Assembly (NCBI GenBank): GCA_022606135.1
Contig: JABYQN010000009.1
Span: forward strand, 1,079,001-1,143,000
Source of the DNA: Fomes fomentarius
Taxonomy: Eukaryota; Basidiomycota; Agaricomycetes; Polyporales; Polyporaceae
Length of the DNA stretch: 64,000 nucleotides
Direction: 5' to 3'
Shown: positions 41,473 to 53,243 of the stretch, piece by piece
Position numbering within the stretch: the stretch's first letter is position 1
How the letters are laid out: every line of letters begins with the position of its first letter
Made by a program: the position numbers and the translations under genes
The notes under the pieces: generated by a model
Seen by the model: only the letters and a program-made list of their open reading frames with translations
What the model was told of the DNA's origin: nothing
Databases searched by the model: none

Positions 41473-43656
41473 ATGTCGACGAGCACGGCGGACATGGCGG
41501 CCACAGAAGCAAGCCCACTGCTTTCCGATGTGCCAATGAATCCGGAGCTGTCAAAACGCGAGCTCTTGTATAGACGGTTTTCTCCTCAGCAGAAGCGGGG
41601 CATCGTCGCAGTAATCGCATGGGCTGGACTCATCCCTTGTGCGTACTCCGCTCAGCGAGTGCGGTGCAAATGACTAATCGTACACTGTCGTCGAACCTTA
41701 TCTCAGTCTTGGTCTCGGGCTCTTTCGTCCCATGTGTTCCAGAGATCGCTCGTGAGCTTGGAACGACGGGCTCGGTGATAAAGTACGTATACAGTTCAGT
41801 CGACCTCGCGATCAGTGCATACCGTGCATTGTGCATACGCCTAGCTGACCACTGTGACCACTTCTATTCAGCCTAGCCGTGAGCGTGTCTCTTGTAAGCA
41901 CGGCTGTGGGCAGTCTGATATGGGCGACGTATTCCGGGAAATGTGAGCGGACTTTATCCAATGCACGAGGCTGAGGCTGATGCAAGACTTCACTTGGACT
42001 GTCTACTATGTTCGCAGATGGTCGTCGCTTTGTGTATCTCAGGTCACTCCCATGCCTCTGCATAGGCTCCATCGGCGTAACGTCTTCACATAGCGTGCCC
42101 GAGCTTCTCTCCTGGCGGGTCGTCCAGGCACTCGGCTCATCCAGTGCGATGTCTGTCGGCGCAGCCGTAGTCGGAGACAGATACAAACTGGAAGAAAGAG
42201 GAACTGCCATGGGCATCTTTCTGGGGGTAAGTGTTACCTCTCCGAAAATGTGGCAAGGGACACGCGGATCGATGACCTTCAACTGGTAACATAGGCATCA
42301 CTTGTCGGGCCAGCAATCGCCCCTCTGTGTGGAGGAATTGCGACACAATACGCCTCGTGGCGGTACGCTCAATGGGCACTGTTCCTCATGGGCCTCTCTG
42401 CGTTCATCTCAGTGGCATTGTGGCTGCCTGAGACGATCGATCCGGAGGTGCTCCAACGCCACAAAGACTCGGCGAAACGATTTGCGTGGCTCAGGATTAA
42501 CCCATTCAGGAGCCTCGCAGTACTTCGGAGCCCTAATATCATGATATTAGTGAGTGCACTGCTAGCAAACTGAAGCCCGAGGAGATATCGATACGCCTAC
42601 TGATTCCGGCAGACACTAGCAGGGACTACTGGGCTGGTGACAGATTTCGGTACCGTTGCTGCTCTCTTGTTTCTAGAGTTGTTTTTGACGGTAGCGTTGA
42701 TGGATAGTGCTGCTCATCCCTCTCTCCTACACGATCGTGCGTCATCCTTAACTCGCATCACTGTAGTCGACACCCCTCACAGTCATCATATACTTACAGG
42801 GAAAGCAGTACAATATTACCAACCCGGCTCTCATCGGAGCGTTCTTCATCCCCGCTGGTATCGGCAACATCAGTGCGCGTCGCTTCTCTCAACCATGCTC
42901 GTCAGACCCCCTCACCCTGTCACCCTCACCAGTCGGTGCACCTCTCGCAGGTCATCTATCCGATAGGTCAGTCATCGAGGGCGGAAGCGACGTGGAGGAG
43001 TCTGGCTCCCGGAAGACCGCATACGCGCCTGTCTCTGGGGTGCAGGAGTCCTTTGTCCCATGTCTGTCCTCCTCACTGGCCTGACTATCAAGTATGTCCC
43101 TGGTGCCCCGGGGATAGTCCTCAACCTCATTTGGCTGTTCATGAATGGCATTGGGGTACGCTCGTGTCTGCTTGGTCGCAGGGGTCCGCTCTTTAACGGA
43201 CTACCCTCGATGCGCATAGGTTGACATTGTGTTGACCCCCTCATCCTCCTACTATGTGGACATCCTGCACTCCAAGAGTGCCGAGACGATGGCTGCGAGT
43301 GCGTGAGTTACATCATATTCCTTTTCCCATCTCGACTCAACGCGCGTGCCTTTGCTGACTGGCATGTCCGCACGCACCGGCTGCCCAGTGCGTTCCGCGC
43401 ACTCATCATCGCACTCACGACGGCAGGCATTCTCCCTCTCATCGACAATATTGGGATCACGGCCACGGATACGCTCTCCGCTATGGTCGCATGGCTTGGG
43501 TTCGCGTGCGTGGGCAGACTCTTCTCTTCCAGTCTGCCATTCGATCTTGCTGCTGATGCGCTTGTGAATCTCAGGATGTTCGCACTGACGATACGGTATG
43601 GCGAACGAATGCGTGCATGGGTAGACATAGGATATTCGACGATGCGGGATAACTGA
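41473..43656 (+). CDS. MFS transporter (DHA1-like), frame broken in the second half
   Basis: Proton-coupled exporter of the major facilitator superfamily with 12 predicted helices. The cytosolic N-terminus ends in ELLYRRFSPQQKRGIVAVIA. The first half includes FVPCVPEIARELGTTGSVI, a DGRRFVY loop and SWRVVQALGSSSAMSVGAAV-VGDRYKLEERGTAMG, the DHA1 antiporter region. LAGTTGLVTDF is joined across a 58-nt intron to VLLIPLSYTI. Then come NPALIGAFFIPAGIGNI, APLAGHLSDRSVIEG and the second half (RGGVWLPEDRIRACLWGAG, TIKYVPGAPGIVLNLIW). At 42979-42981 three G residues stand where four are needed: as written the frame runs to a stop at 43084, while one more base would join SVIEG to RKRRGG. The last exon ends TIRYGERMRAWVDIGYS. 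Substrate unknown. Confidence 0.85.
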
Positions 43657-45129
43657 GCCTCCACGGTACGAGGGTGAACTCTAAAAAAGAGAGATGCCTC
43701 TGATGATATAGCGTTATTTTCGAAGTACATAGATGTAGACAATCGGGAAAAGCTGGATGCACGAAGACGTCCGAGGACACCACAAAGGATGCACTCACTC
43801 ATGTCATGTCGGAGAATATGATAGCAGAAGGCGACTGTGCGCTACGTAGGACACATGATCGGTGAATGTGAGAGATGACAGAGCAGACGCAGCAAAGAAC
43901 CTATCACTTATGTACCTTGGCGGATGGGAAGTGCCTCTGTCGACTCGATGATTGGCTGACTATTCCTGTGGCAACATGGCATCGTGGTCCGACAGTTATC
44001 GCAACTTCGGTACCTGGATGGTCCGGCTTGACATCTTCTGCCCGAGACCTCCCCAGTACACATGAAGCGCAAAGCGAGGCTATGAAAGTTAGACTTCGTT
44101 AGTAGGCCAACAAGGTTTCTGATACAGAACATTATCATTTTCCGTGTTACACCAGAAAGGGAGACCACTGTATAGTAGATGGAACCACGAATCCAGGGGG
44201 AGAGATAGATAATCGACTAGACCTGTCAGCCGCACGCTGTGGTTGTGCTGACATGGATGGTCGTTCGGAACGCGATTAAGAATAGAGAAGGTTACAGCGC
44301 ACCTATGGTTCACTTTAGAATGGCCCTCCGTCGAGAACGACTGTCCCATCCTGGAACACCCCTGCCACACTGGAAGAGAGAACAAGACATGAAGAATACG
44401 GACCTTCGCCACCGTGTCATCGAGTGGGGAAGAAAGTGCAAGGTTGATGTAGGTGAATTGGAAGGCGGCGGTATATGCGGTATCAAAGTTTGTTACAACG
44501 CCTACCGGAGGAGTAAGGGGGTAGCATGCATCTTGAACCCCTCACCAAGGTGTCTCCCCGCTTCCACCCCAGTTCCTTGCACAAAAATTGGATGACGGCC
44601 TGGAACCTGTTTAAAGGCGGTGATCTCGCATAAGTTCTGCCTCATGATCAGGGCGTTACCAACAGCCTTGAACCGCACAACGACTATCGACGGCAGGACC
44701 GACACGTCATACAAGAGCAGATGAACACGACGGAGGACGATTTGGATAGAAGGTGGGACAGAGATGGCCGGACAAAGTATCAGCCTGAGTGAACCCTGTA
44801 TCTAGCGCAATTCAGGTCCGCGACAGACGCACCTTTGCTCACATCCTTCTTCTCGTCACCTCCTGGGCACGCTTTCGCAGTCGAGCGGCGTCCATGCTAA
44901 GGGAAATGTACGTGTATGAGGCTCGGGGCTGGGAGAGCCATGGCTGCGTCTGTTGAAGGCAGGCTTCCTGGGCGCTTCCATGGTGGGGATCATGTCAATC
45001 AGCGCCCATGCATTTCTCTCCGAATTCCGCCACCACAACCAGCACTGGTACGACCTGCGATGCGTACACCTTGCACGCACATGCGACTGATTCCTGTCGA
45101 CCTCGATGGCGACGCCCGCTGTGTTCGCC
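43657..45129. other. gene-poor interval
   Basis: No gene was recognised on either strand. The left end is the MFS 3' flank. Confidence 0.4.
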
Positions 45130-45530
45130 GTGTGACCTTGACGATAATCCCGAGTTCTAAGTTCTCCGTCTACGTGATGAAGATCGCGCCACGAGGGCGA
45201 CCAAAGATCGTCACCTCTGCGCTAGATGTATCAAGTTCCCGGTCCGGATCTTTTTGTTCTCTTCGCCCGGGGCGAGGCGGGGCGTGTCCTCGAGGACAAA
45301 CTAGAGTTGACGGAGGTACATTCAGCGGAGACGCTAACGCTAGTGCTCTTTTGTACAGCCTGCGAAGAACTCTTATGAACCTGCCTCGAGTTCGCGGACT
45401 CAAATGTACTCAAGGCCCGGAACGTGGCAAGGCCTACATGTGGCTCTCCCTTGCTTCCACATCTGGACAGCATTTGTTCACACTTCCTAATTGAACCTAG
45501 CACTGCCAGGCAGTGAGCTTCGATTCGAAC
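45130..45530 (+). pseudogene. possible decayed coding remnant
   Basis: Several stretches read like protein but in different frames, interrupted by stops: SVYVMKIAPRGRPKIVTSALD (about 45162-45226), then GPDLFVLFARGEAGRVLED and VHSAETLTLVLFCTACEELL followed directly by TGA at 45374, with the same frame staying open beyond it. Third-position G/C preference is visible. No family was recognised and no start or consistent splicing found, so this is either a relic or chance. Confidence 0.2.
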
Positions 45531-45765
45531 GCGCCAACGCAGATTTGACGAGATCTCCCATCTCGACCCTCGCATCGCAATCTGTATCCAGGTATCAGGC
45601 TCATGATAAGACCTGCTAACCGAACTCTATGCAGCACAATAAAAACATTCCGTCGCGCAGAGACCGGTTCTTATACACCTCCGCATACCCCTCCTCTGGA
45701 TTCCCTACCCTTCGCCTTTGGGCATCTTAGAGCCCTGGTCGATGACTGTTTGCTGAGTTGGCGCG
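45531..45765. promoter_or_regulatory. upstream region of the DUF6533-like gene
   Basis: A/T-richer patch with AATAAAAAC (about 45640) and TTATACA (about 45671) roughly 95-125 bases before the ATG. These are weak TATA candidates only. Confidence 0.25.
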
Positions 45766-47687
45766 ATGTTCGCCGCCGCTACTAGCACCACGAGCACTCT
45801 CGATATACCCTTCGACGAGTCGCCGCTAGTAACGCTCCTTGCTCATGGAGCAGCAGTCAAGTGAGTTGCCCTGGAGTTGCCTCCCGAGTCCCCTCACTTA
45901 TTAGCTGACACTGGGACAGTGTCATGACCCGTGAGTAATACCGAAGCTTGTATGGAGGTGTTGACCATGCACAAACCGCGTGTTAGTTGTTGGCTTTACC
46001 GCCCTTCTTTATGACCACTTCGTCACAGTATGTCCACGATCTCCGCTGCTCCTTCAACCCTTTTGCTCATGCCCCGCTCAGTTCACCGATGAGGTATGCT
46101 GCACTCATCAACGACTTGCATATCTCCCAACTCTGCTATAGATCAATTTGATCTGGAACGCCAGGAAAGGCGTTGTTTCTACTATCTTCTTGCTCGTGAG
46201 TCTAGTTGTTTCTTTGCAGGAATCGATGCTGAAGATTGCGCAGAACCGATATTGCATGTGAGTACACAGCTATGTCGTTTCGTCGGGAAGGTTACCGATA
46301 TCATTTGGGTGATGGTTGTAAGTCCCGTCATGTTGGCGCTTGACATCTATGGTAAGTGCTTCAACATCACGTCAATGTATTTTTTTTTTCACAGTCTGCC
46401 CCCTGAATAGAGACTGTTGGAAGCGCTTCAGCTTCCCTTACGGTATGGGAGCATGTTCTAGGATGATGAGCGCATGTCTCATAGGGTGTGACATGTGCAG
46501 TTCTGCAAAGTGTGGACAGTGGTGCAGAGCTATCTCACGATTGCGTCATACATCTCCATTCATGGTGAGTGTCCGCATTCGTCCGCACAGCTACCCCGTA
46601 TTGACCCAACAACGTTCGATAACACGAAGCCATCGTCGCAGGCAGGGTGTACGCCATCTACAACGGTCAACGCTGGATATACAGATTGCTCTGGATCGCG
46701 GGCTTCTTGAATTTTGCCATCTCCGCTGGAATCACTACTGCTTCCCTTATTCCGATCATTCGTGAGTCTGAGTCTGTTCTTCCTTCGTCTCCATCCCACA
46801 ACCACAGCTGCCTCCATTGTTCCTGGCGTCAAAGCTGACCACTGGATCGTAGCCAACCTCCACCCCTTTCACCATGCCTGTGTCGGTAATGTGCGTATTG
46901 TCTCATGGCACGACTCGAAATGGACATTCTGACCTGAAAAGAGTATAGGCACCGAACTACATATGGTCTATCTGGCTTCCTAGGTGAGTTTGATACATCG
47001 TGTCGCTCAGCTGCTCTTGTACTGATGGTTGCAATGATGGTAGCGTCGTTTTCGAGACACTCCTTTTCGGCCTCACTGTCAAGGCCTTGCTTGTTCAAGA
47101 TCAACGTCATTTACTGACATCACTTTCCCTTCTTCTCTACCGCGATGGTGAGCAGTGCCTGCACACTACCTTTGCATCGGTGCATGCTGACCGTGCTCGT
47201 TGTAGGAATGCTGTACTTCCTCGCTGTATTGGGTACGTCTGCGATCCCGGTGGCACTTTGAATCATGGGACACTGCTTACAACCCAAATCCGCAGTTTGC
47301 TCCCTGTTCTCCCTGCTTGTCTGGGCAATCGCGACGCCCGACCTGCTCGGTCTCGCACGATAGTGCGTGTATTCGCCATTGCTTGCATCCATGGACTGAC
47401 GCTTGGACCCTGTCTGCAGCTTCGCGCTCGCGATGGTGAACATTGCCGGTTCACGACTCGTCCTCAATCTGAAGGCGTACGCGGCTGCACGGCAGCCTGA
47501 CAGCGACCTGACATGGGACGAGCCGCGCCTTCCGCCGTCGCAACAGGTATCGATCGGCATCCCGGACTTCTCGCGGGTATGGGATGAGGAGTCTCGGTGC
47601 GATGATGGTGGGCGGGACGGGTCCTTTGACCTGGAGCTGTATTCGATTGAGCGGGAGTGCCAGCAGCTCGGCACGAGGCTTCATTAG
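45766..47687 (+). CDS. DUF6533-like seven-helix membrane protein (basidiomycete orphan family)
   Basis: Multi-pass membrane protein of a family greatly expanded in mushrooms, function unknown (receptor-like topology). Recognised by the conserved start of the domain LLYDHFVTFTDEINLIWNAR and FLLNRY, followed by FCKVWTVVQSYLTIASYISI, RVYAIYNGQRWIYRLLWIAG and further helices. The cytosolic tail is Asp/Glu-rich (DLTWDEPRLPPSQQVSIGIP). The reading frame is stitched from unusually small exons: 45766-45860, 45920-45930 (11 nt), 45987-46027, 46082-46093 (12 nt), 46142-46195, 46244-46257 (14 nt), 46323-46351 (29 nt), 46411-46442 (32 nt), and then 46501 onward. Phases agree at every junction. Stop at 47685-47687. 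The gene converges on a DUF6534-like gene. Confidence 0.82.
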
Positions 47688-48410
47688 GGGGGCTATGGGA
47701 TGGATATGTATTCCGAGGGAGAGAGAAGGGAGAGAGAAGGTTATTTGTACTGCGCAGGAATACATTCACTGTATCGTTAGCTTATCGGGTTCACGGAGAA
47801 CGCCGTCGTTCGCAGGTTCTTGCTTTGCGCCAGTGGTCTTTGGAAGTCAAGCTTGCCTAAGGACGCATTGAAGACTCGAGGGAGCGGGCAACGTGTGATG
47901 TCAGCTGTACCCAATATCTTAGATTTAGCCCAGGTGTTGTCAGAGATCTTCGGGCTCACATATCAGGCCGACTTGGCACCCAATTTGGGGTGTAATGGAG
48001 CAATACTCTGAACGAAGCGACAGCGCCCCGGAAATAGAGCAGCAGACGCGTGGCACTGCAGAGGACGTGTTCTAAATTATGACATGGGAAGTACTAGAGT
48101 AACCTGTGCAATGCAAAAAGGAAAGAAATGCTCCAAGAGAAAGAAGTGAAGCAGTGGGGGCAAATGAAAGGAAGCTCGAGGGCTGCGAGCAGAGCATGCA
48201 TAGCATGAGACGACCTCCTGCAGTGGCGCACGTAACCGGCGAGTGAAGCATGAAGACGAAAGTCTTCGCTACTGCTCGCGGGAATAACAGGCGGAAAGCA
48301 TAGAGAGCTTTGTCTTTGCCGGGACTAGCAATGACAAAGTAATGGGAAGCGCGTGGTAGTTGTCGTCCGCATCGCAACGACTACGAACTTCAAGGAAGGT
48401 CGATCTAGAG
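47688..48410. other. convergent spacer
   Basis: Facing 3' flanks of the two orphan membrane-protein genes. Only shadow frames were seen. Confidence 0.5.
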
Positions 48411-50446
48411 CTAGAGTGGGTACTTGACGTCGTCGCGCTCGATATCCGCAATCCTTTGCAGGGTCACTTGCTGGCTCGGCGCGCTCCGCTGCAGAGCAAG
48501 GACAATCTTTGTGAAACTGTCTTTCGAGGATGGAAATTACAACCCACACATACCTGAGTGTGAACGTGGTGTGCGCCAGAGACTTCGGGGTTGAGGGTAT
48601 GCGGCGGAGAACTGGTGCTGAAGCTGACAGCGAGCATCTCGCGGGAGATTGGCGACGACTTGCGCGAGTTGAGCGAGGTGTACAGAGCGTTGGTGTAGAC
48701 TGTTGATGTGCGATGGTATAATGATGGTGAGTGACATAGTAAATCGGACGGTGCTGCAAGGCCGGAAGGTACACACATGTGCTCCAGAGCATGAAGGGGG
48801 TAAGGAAGACGAATTTGTCAGGCATGGCGGCATACTGCGAGGCGGATCAAACTACGATTGTGATGCAGTCTAAGCGGCATGCTCACCAACACCAGAGCGA
48901 CCCCGGCCGTTAGGCTATGCGATGTACGTTTCAGCTTATGACCTATACGCCGAAAGGAGACGAAACGCCCACATAGTCAAGAATCCTACACAGTGGTGCT
49001 ATCAGACATTGCCTAGGCTAGAGCATGCGGATATAACGCACCAGTGCCGATGACATAGACTTGAACGCGTTGAATAAAAGAATTAGTCCTGCGAAATATA
49101 AGCCATCTAATCCACTGACATCACGTCATAAGACGGATAGCACCTACCGTAACGTTCCCGTCTTGTGGCTATTCAAGTAGTACAACAGCGCTCCGGCTAT
49201 GCATACATCTGCGAGGATGGCAGTTCCGAAGTTCAAGTAGATGAATGTCTGGGACAACCGTGTGTCAATCTCAGCATCCGCAAGGAAGTACGCGGACTAC
49301 CTTGATGCTGTCGAAGCGCGCCTCCGTGATGTTCATCATCTTGATCATCGCCACTGTAAAATGGCGTGTAAGCTTTATCCGTAAGAGAAAACGAGACGAC
49401 GTCTGACATATGCCACAAGCTACACGGATATAAATCTCAGCTTGATGCAATGCAGGACGGAAAGGTGGAGGGCTCGTACCAAGATTTGATAGGGAGAGCG
49501 CGCCCTAGGTGAAGGAGAAAAGATGATGGAGAGAACCAAAGGTCAAATGAGGGCAGCGACGTACCAGCGCAGCAGTCGGCACTGGGTTCCCGTAGCTCAC
49601 TGTCCATGCAGTGTCGTTAGCACGATGGAGAGGGGTAAACTAGATGGAATCTCCCACTCTGCCACACGCTACGGACAAAGACGCTATCGTAAAAAGAGAT
49701 TGAGAACGGGAAGCTGGAAGCATTCACTCAAAAATTACATACCCACGGACCATGAAGCTGACCACAGCCTGGAATCGACGCGTCTGAGTCCAAGGATGGA
49801 AGGGTGAAACGAAATATATAACGCACTGTAATCAGTACCATGACCTGGTGATATATCCCTATCTCAGAGGCAATGGTGACGAGGGAATCAGACACGGGGG
49901 ACGTACCACCAAACTCCTGGAGATTGCAGGCTGCCGTCAGACGAACAGACATAACGATGCGAGATAGAACGCACCAGACAGGTTTCATGAAGGAGTCTGG
50001 ATTGGCATAATTGCTCACGAAATAGAAGTATTGGGTGTGGGACAATAGAGCGGTGTGGACAGTGTCGATGATCCTGATACATTCAAACCGATAGTCAACG
50101 AGTGGCAGCAGTGTAAAACGCGGTTCGATGTGGAGCGTACCAGATAGCAAAGATCTAGACAAGCGCAAAGAATCATTAGAGAGCATTGAGCATTTACTCA
50201 AGCAACAATACGCACATAGAGACGCATCGGCAATGGTTCCTTTACACTTTTCGAGTAGTACATGTATCCTTGCGAGGTTGTGAAACCATAAAATCTTGGT
50301 GTATAGAATGAGACAGATGACTAGTTCCAGAAGACCAGAAACGATTATGGTACTCACATTGCACCCACGATACCTCCAATCAACAAGGCTCCGATCGTGA
50401 GGTCCGGAGGGGTGACGACGACCTCAACTGCAGCTGCGTCAGACAT
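48411..50446 (-). CDS. DUF6534-like multi-pass membrane protein (basidiomycete orphan family)
   Basis: Starts MSDAAAVEVVVTPPDLTIGA at 50446. Landmarks of the DUF6534 type follow: LLIGGIVGAIFYGFTTSQGY, MYYSKSVKEPLPMRLY, WIIDTVHTALLSHTQYFYFV, SNYANPDSFMKPVW, FIYLNFGTAILADVCIAGAL, LYYLNSHKTG, PDKFVFLTPFMLWS and YTNALYTSLNSRKS. The last exon ends ADIERDDVKYPL at 48411. Function is unknown; seven helices are expected. As in its convergent neighbour, the 5' half is cut into tiny exons. These include a 14-nt exon at 50141-50154, whose phase completes a Trp codon with the next exon, and a probable 10-nt exon at 49907-49916. The segment 48840-49900 is read only in part, so exon borders there are uncertain. 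Confidence 0.75.
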
Positions 50447-51267
50447 CCTCGAGGAAATGTGGTGTCAGTCGTGCTTTCAGGAATTCTGGCAAGGTGAATG
50501 AAGAAGACCAATCGAAGGCAAGAAGGAATTGCCACAGGGTGCTCTAGTGTGTCCGTGATAGCGTCCAGCGGAAGGACTCAGGAGCAGGGCACGAACTTGA
50601 AGTCTTTGCACCGGTTACGGAGGACGCCGTACCGGTACCGGCAATCCGGACAAGATCGGTTGCTGGTACGCTTGAACCATTCTAACCCTGGTTCCTAAGT
50701 ACATATGTAAGAGGTTAGCGTATAGCATGAGGCTTGGCTGCCAGCAAGGCAGTCAATGATCAACGTTCCGCCGCAGTCACCGCTAGATAGTGCTGCATCC
50801 CGGCCAAGTCTCGAACGGTCGTGATGTATGGTCGCTGAGCAATACGGCCTTGTCTGCATTGGTGCAAATGAGGATACAATACGACTTCAGCGTTACCGCC
50901 AAGTCAATAGACTACGTCACTGAGGGGAGATGGGGATGGTATCATACACGGCATACAGGTGATCATGAATGCTTTGCACGTCTGCCAATCTGAATATCGT
51001 TCAGTCGCCTTCGACTCGGAGACCTATGAATTGACCTTGGTATTCATTGCCATGAGAAAGCTGAAAGCTATAGACAATCGAAGTTGTACCCACTCAGTCG
51101 ATGTCACTATTGCCAATGTCCTACATGTAACTGCCGTGCATAGATTCAGAAAGAATCCCGTATCACTGATGGAAACGACGGTGGGTGTAGTGTTACTCCG
51201 GGCCGGGCCCGCGGCCGTTGGCAGAGCGCTGATTCGCGCGGCATAGGCGCCAAAACCTATCCTCCTG
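50447..51267. other. divergent intergenic region
   Basis: Lies between the DUF6534-like gene (-) and ERCC1 (+). No coding sequence was recognised. Confidence 0.45.
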
Positions 51268-52726
51268 ATGTCGTCTCATGCAACTGCCGGTACTGGCCCT
51301 GGCAGACCTGCTAATCCTCCAGTCATCGTTCCAGGAGGCGGAAACAACATTATAGTCAACCCTTGCCAAGTACGTCGCCTCCAGCTCATGTCTCAGTAGA
51401 AGTGTCCAACAACGTTGCAAAGAGGGGCAACCCAGTGCTCGAGTGCATCAGGAATGCGGGGAAGGAGTTCGGAGAGATCCTCGCTGACTATCAGGTTGGG
51501 AGAACAACGGGTGTGCTATTTCTCAGGTGTGTGTTCATATGTTGGTTTGTCCTTGGAAGGCCTGCAATCGGGCTCTTGCCCTATCAGTTTGCGCTACCAT
51601 AGGCTACATCCTGAGTATATCCATCAACGAATAGAGAAGTTGGGACATGCGTACAACCTCCGCATACTCCTCTTGATGTGTGACGTGGTCCGTGCTGAAC
51701 TGTACTCTGTGTGTTGGACCATGACTAAAATGCGAGCGTGTTAGAGCGAGCATCAAGAGCCCATACGCGAATTGACCAAGGTAGGGTGGTGCATGTCCCT
51801 TCTCTCGTCCCATTTGCGATGACGCGCTGGTATCATTCACCAGATCTGCTTGATCAACGAGATTACTGTCATGGTCGCGTGGAAGTAAGCACATGGATGC
51901 TCCATACGTCTTCAGCTATTACTGAGAGTTGCTCTCAGCGTAGAAGAGGCAGGTTACTATCTTGCAACATACAAACAGTTCGAGCACAAGCCGCCAGACT
52001 TGATCAAGGAGCGGGTTGACAAGGATTACTACTCCATGCTACGCACTGCTTTGACTAGTATCAGCAAGGTGAACAAGACAGACGTTGAGACCCTCCGTAC
52101 GTCTTTTGGAGTGAGTACTGTTCTTGTGACATCTTGGGAATGCGATTCTCACGGTGTATCTGTGTCCGCAGAGCTTTGCTGCAATTTCCAGAGGTTCGTC
52201 AGAGCAGCTGCAGAATCTGCCAGGATTCGGGCAGGTCAAAGCAAAGCGCATACAAGATGCATTCAACAAGCCCTTCCGCAATCACAGCACGAGCGCGCTC
52301 CCTATCAGCACACAGCTCCAATCGCGGGTCAGTCAGCAAGCTACAAGTAGTCAAGCTGCCGCAGGGAAAGGAAAGGAACGAGCTGTCGACCCTGACCTTG
52401 ATTTTTCCGCTTTTTCCCGACCTGAACACCGAATGCGATCTTCACCCCGACCACCCGCCGCACCTCGTCCCCGTGCACCTCGGGAACCAAGCCCTACGTG
52501 GGACATCGAGCTTGATTCGAATAGCTTCCCCGAACTTTCTGCGGAGTCTGGCACTCTTCCACCACGAAAGCGTCCTCCAAGTCCCATGTGGGACATCGAG
52601 CTGGATCTGAATGCGAGCGATACCGAGGATGGAGATGACGAAGGTGGAATTGATGGGAGAGAACGAAAACGACCGAGGGAGGGATCCGGAGAGTTCGGCG
52701 CACCAGCGATGCTGACGGACTTGTAG
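51268..52726 (+). CDS. RAD10: ERCC1/Rad10/Swi10 DNA-repair endonuclease subunit
   Basis: Non-catalytic partner of XPF/Rad1 in the structure-specific nuclease for nucleotide excision repair and single-strand annealing; nuclear. Starts [14 protein letters not shown]. The nuclease-like central domain begins at NIIVNPCQ and continues after a 53-nt intron with [20 protein letters not shown], then [43 protein letters not shown] and [20 protein letters not shown]. The C-terminal double helix-hairpin-helix reads [20 protein letters not shown] and [19 protein letters not shown]. After it comes a disordered tail of about 140 residues rich in Ser/Pro/Arg that carries the motif PSPxWDIELD twice and acidic stretches. 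Such a tail is longer than in yeast Rad10. Stop 52724-52726. Confidence 0.93.
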
Positions 52727-53171
52727 TAGGGCATGTTTCGGTCGCGATTCCCATTACGCCGGCAGAGATAAACAACCCGAGATCAGCCTTTCTCAAGGTG
52801 TGTATTCGGTATGTCCCATGGCTTGTAAGCGGGAGCGCTCCGCTCCGGAGCAGATTTTAGGCTTCCATTTTTGTGATAGAAGGTACCCACAGGAGGAGAA
52901 GCCGCCGGACCGCCGGTTCGTTGTGCGCGAGGTCTTTTGACCATGACGCAAAATTCATACAGGCAGGCAGGCATTATGCGGGTCAACTACAGGTGAGCGA
53001 TATCATTTCCAACACACTATAAGACCAGCGTCTATTGTTGTTTCTTTCCTTCCGTTGTCTGCAACACACGGTCACCCCGTCAGCTGCCCGTGCTCAGAGG
53101 TGGCATGATGCTGGCATCTTCCTTCTCATTCCGATGGTCACTAGCTCGCTTATAGCTCTCCACATGGTTAC
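52727..53171. other. intergenic, GH53 promoter
   Basis: No gene was recognised. It contains the ERCC1 3' flank and the GH53 upstream region. Confidence 0.45.
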
Positions 53172-53178
53172 TATAAAT
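53172..53178 (+). promoter_or_regulatory. TATA box of the GH53 gene
   Basis: TATAAAT lies 72 bases before the ATG at 53244. Confidence 0.6.
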
Positions 53179-53243
53179 ACGTCCTCTGGAGGGTATATGA
53201 CATAGACCGACGATCGAGCCAGCACCTACTGTGTCATCAAACA

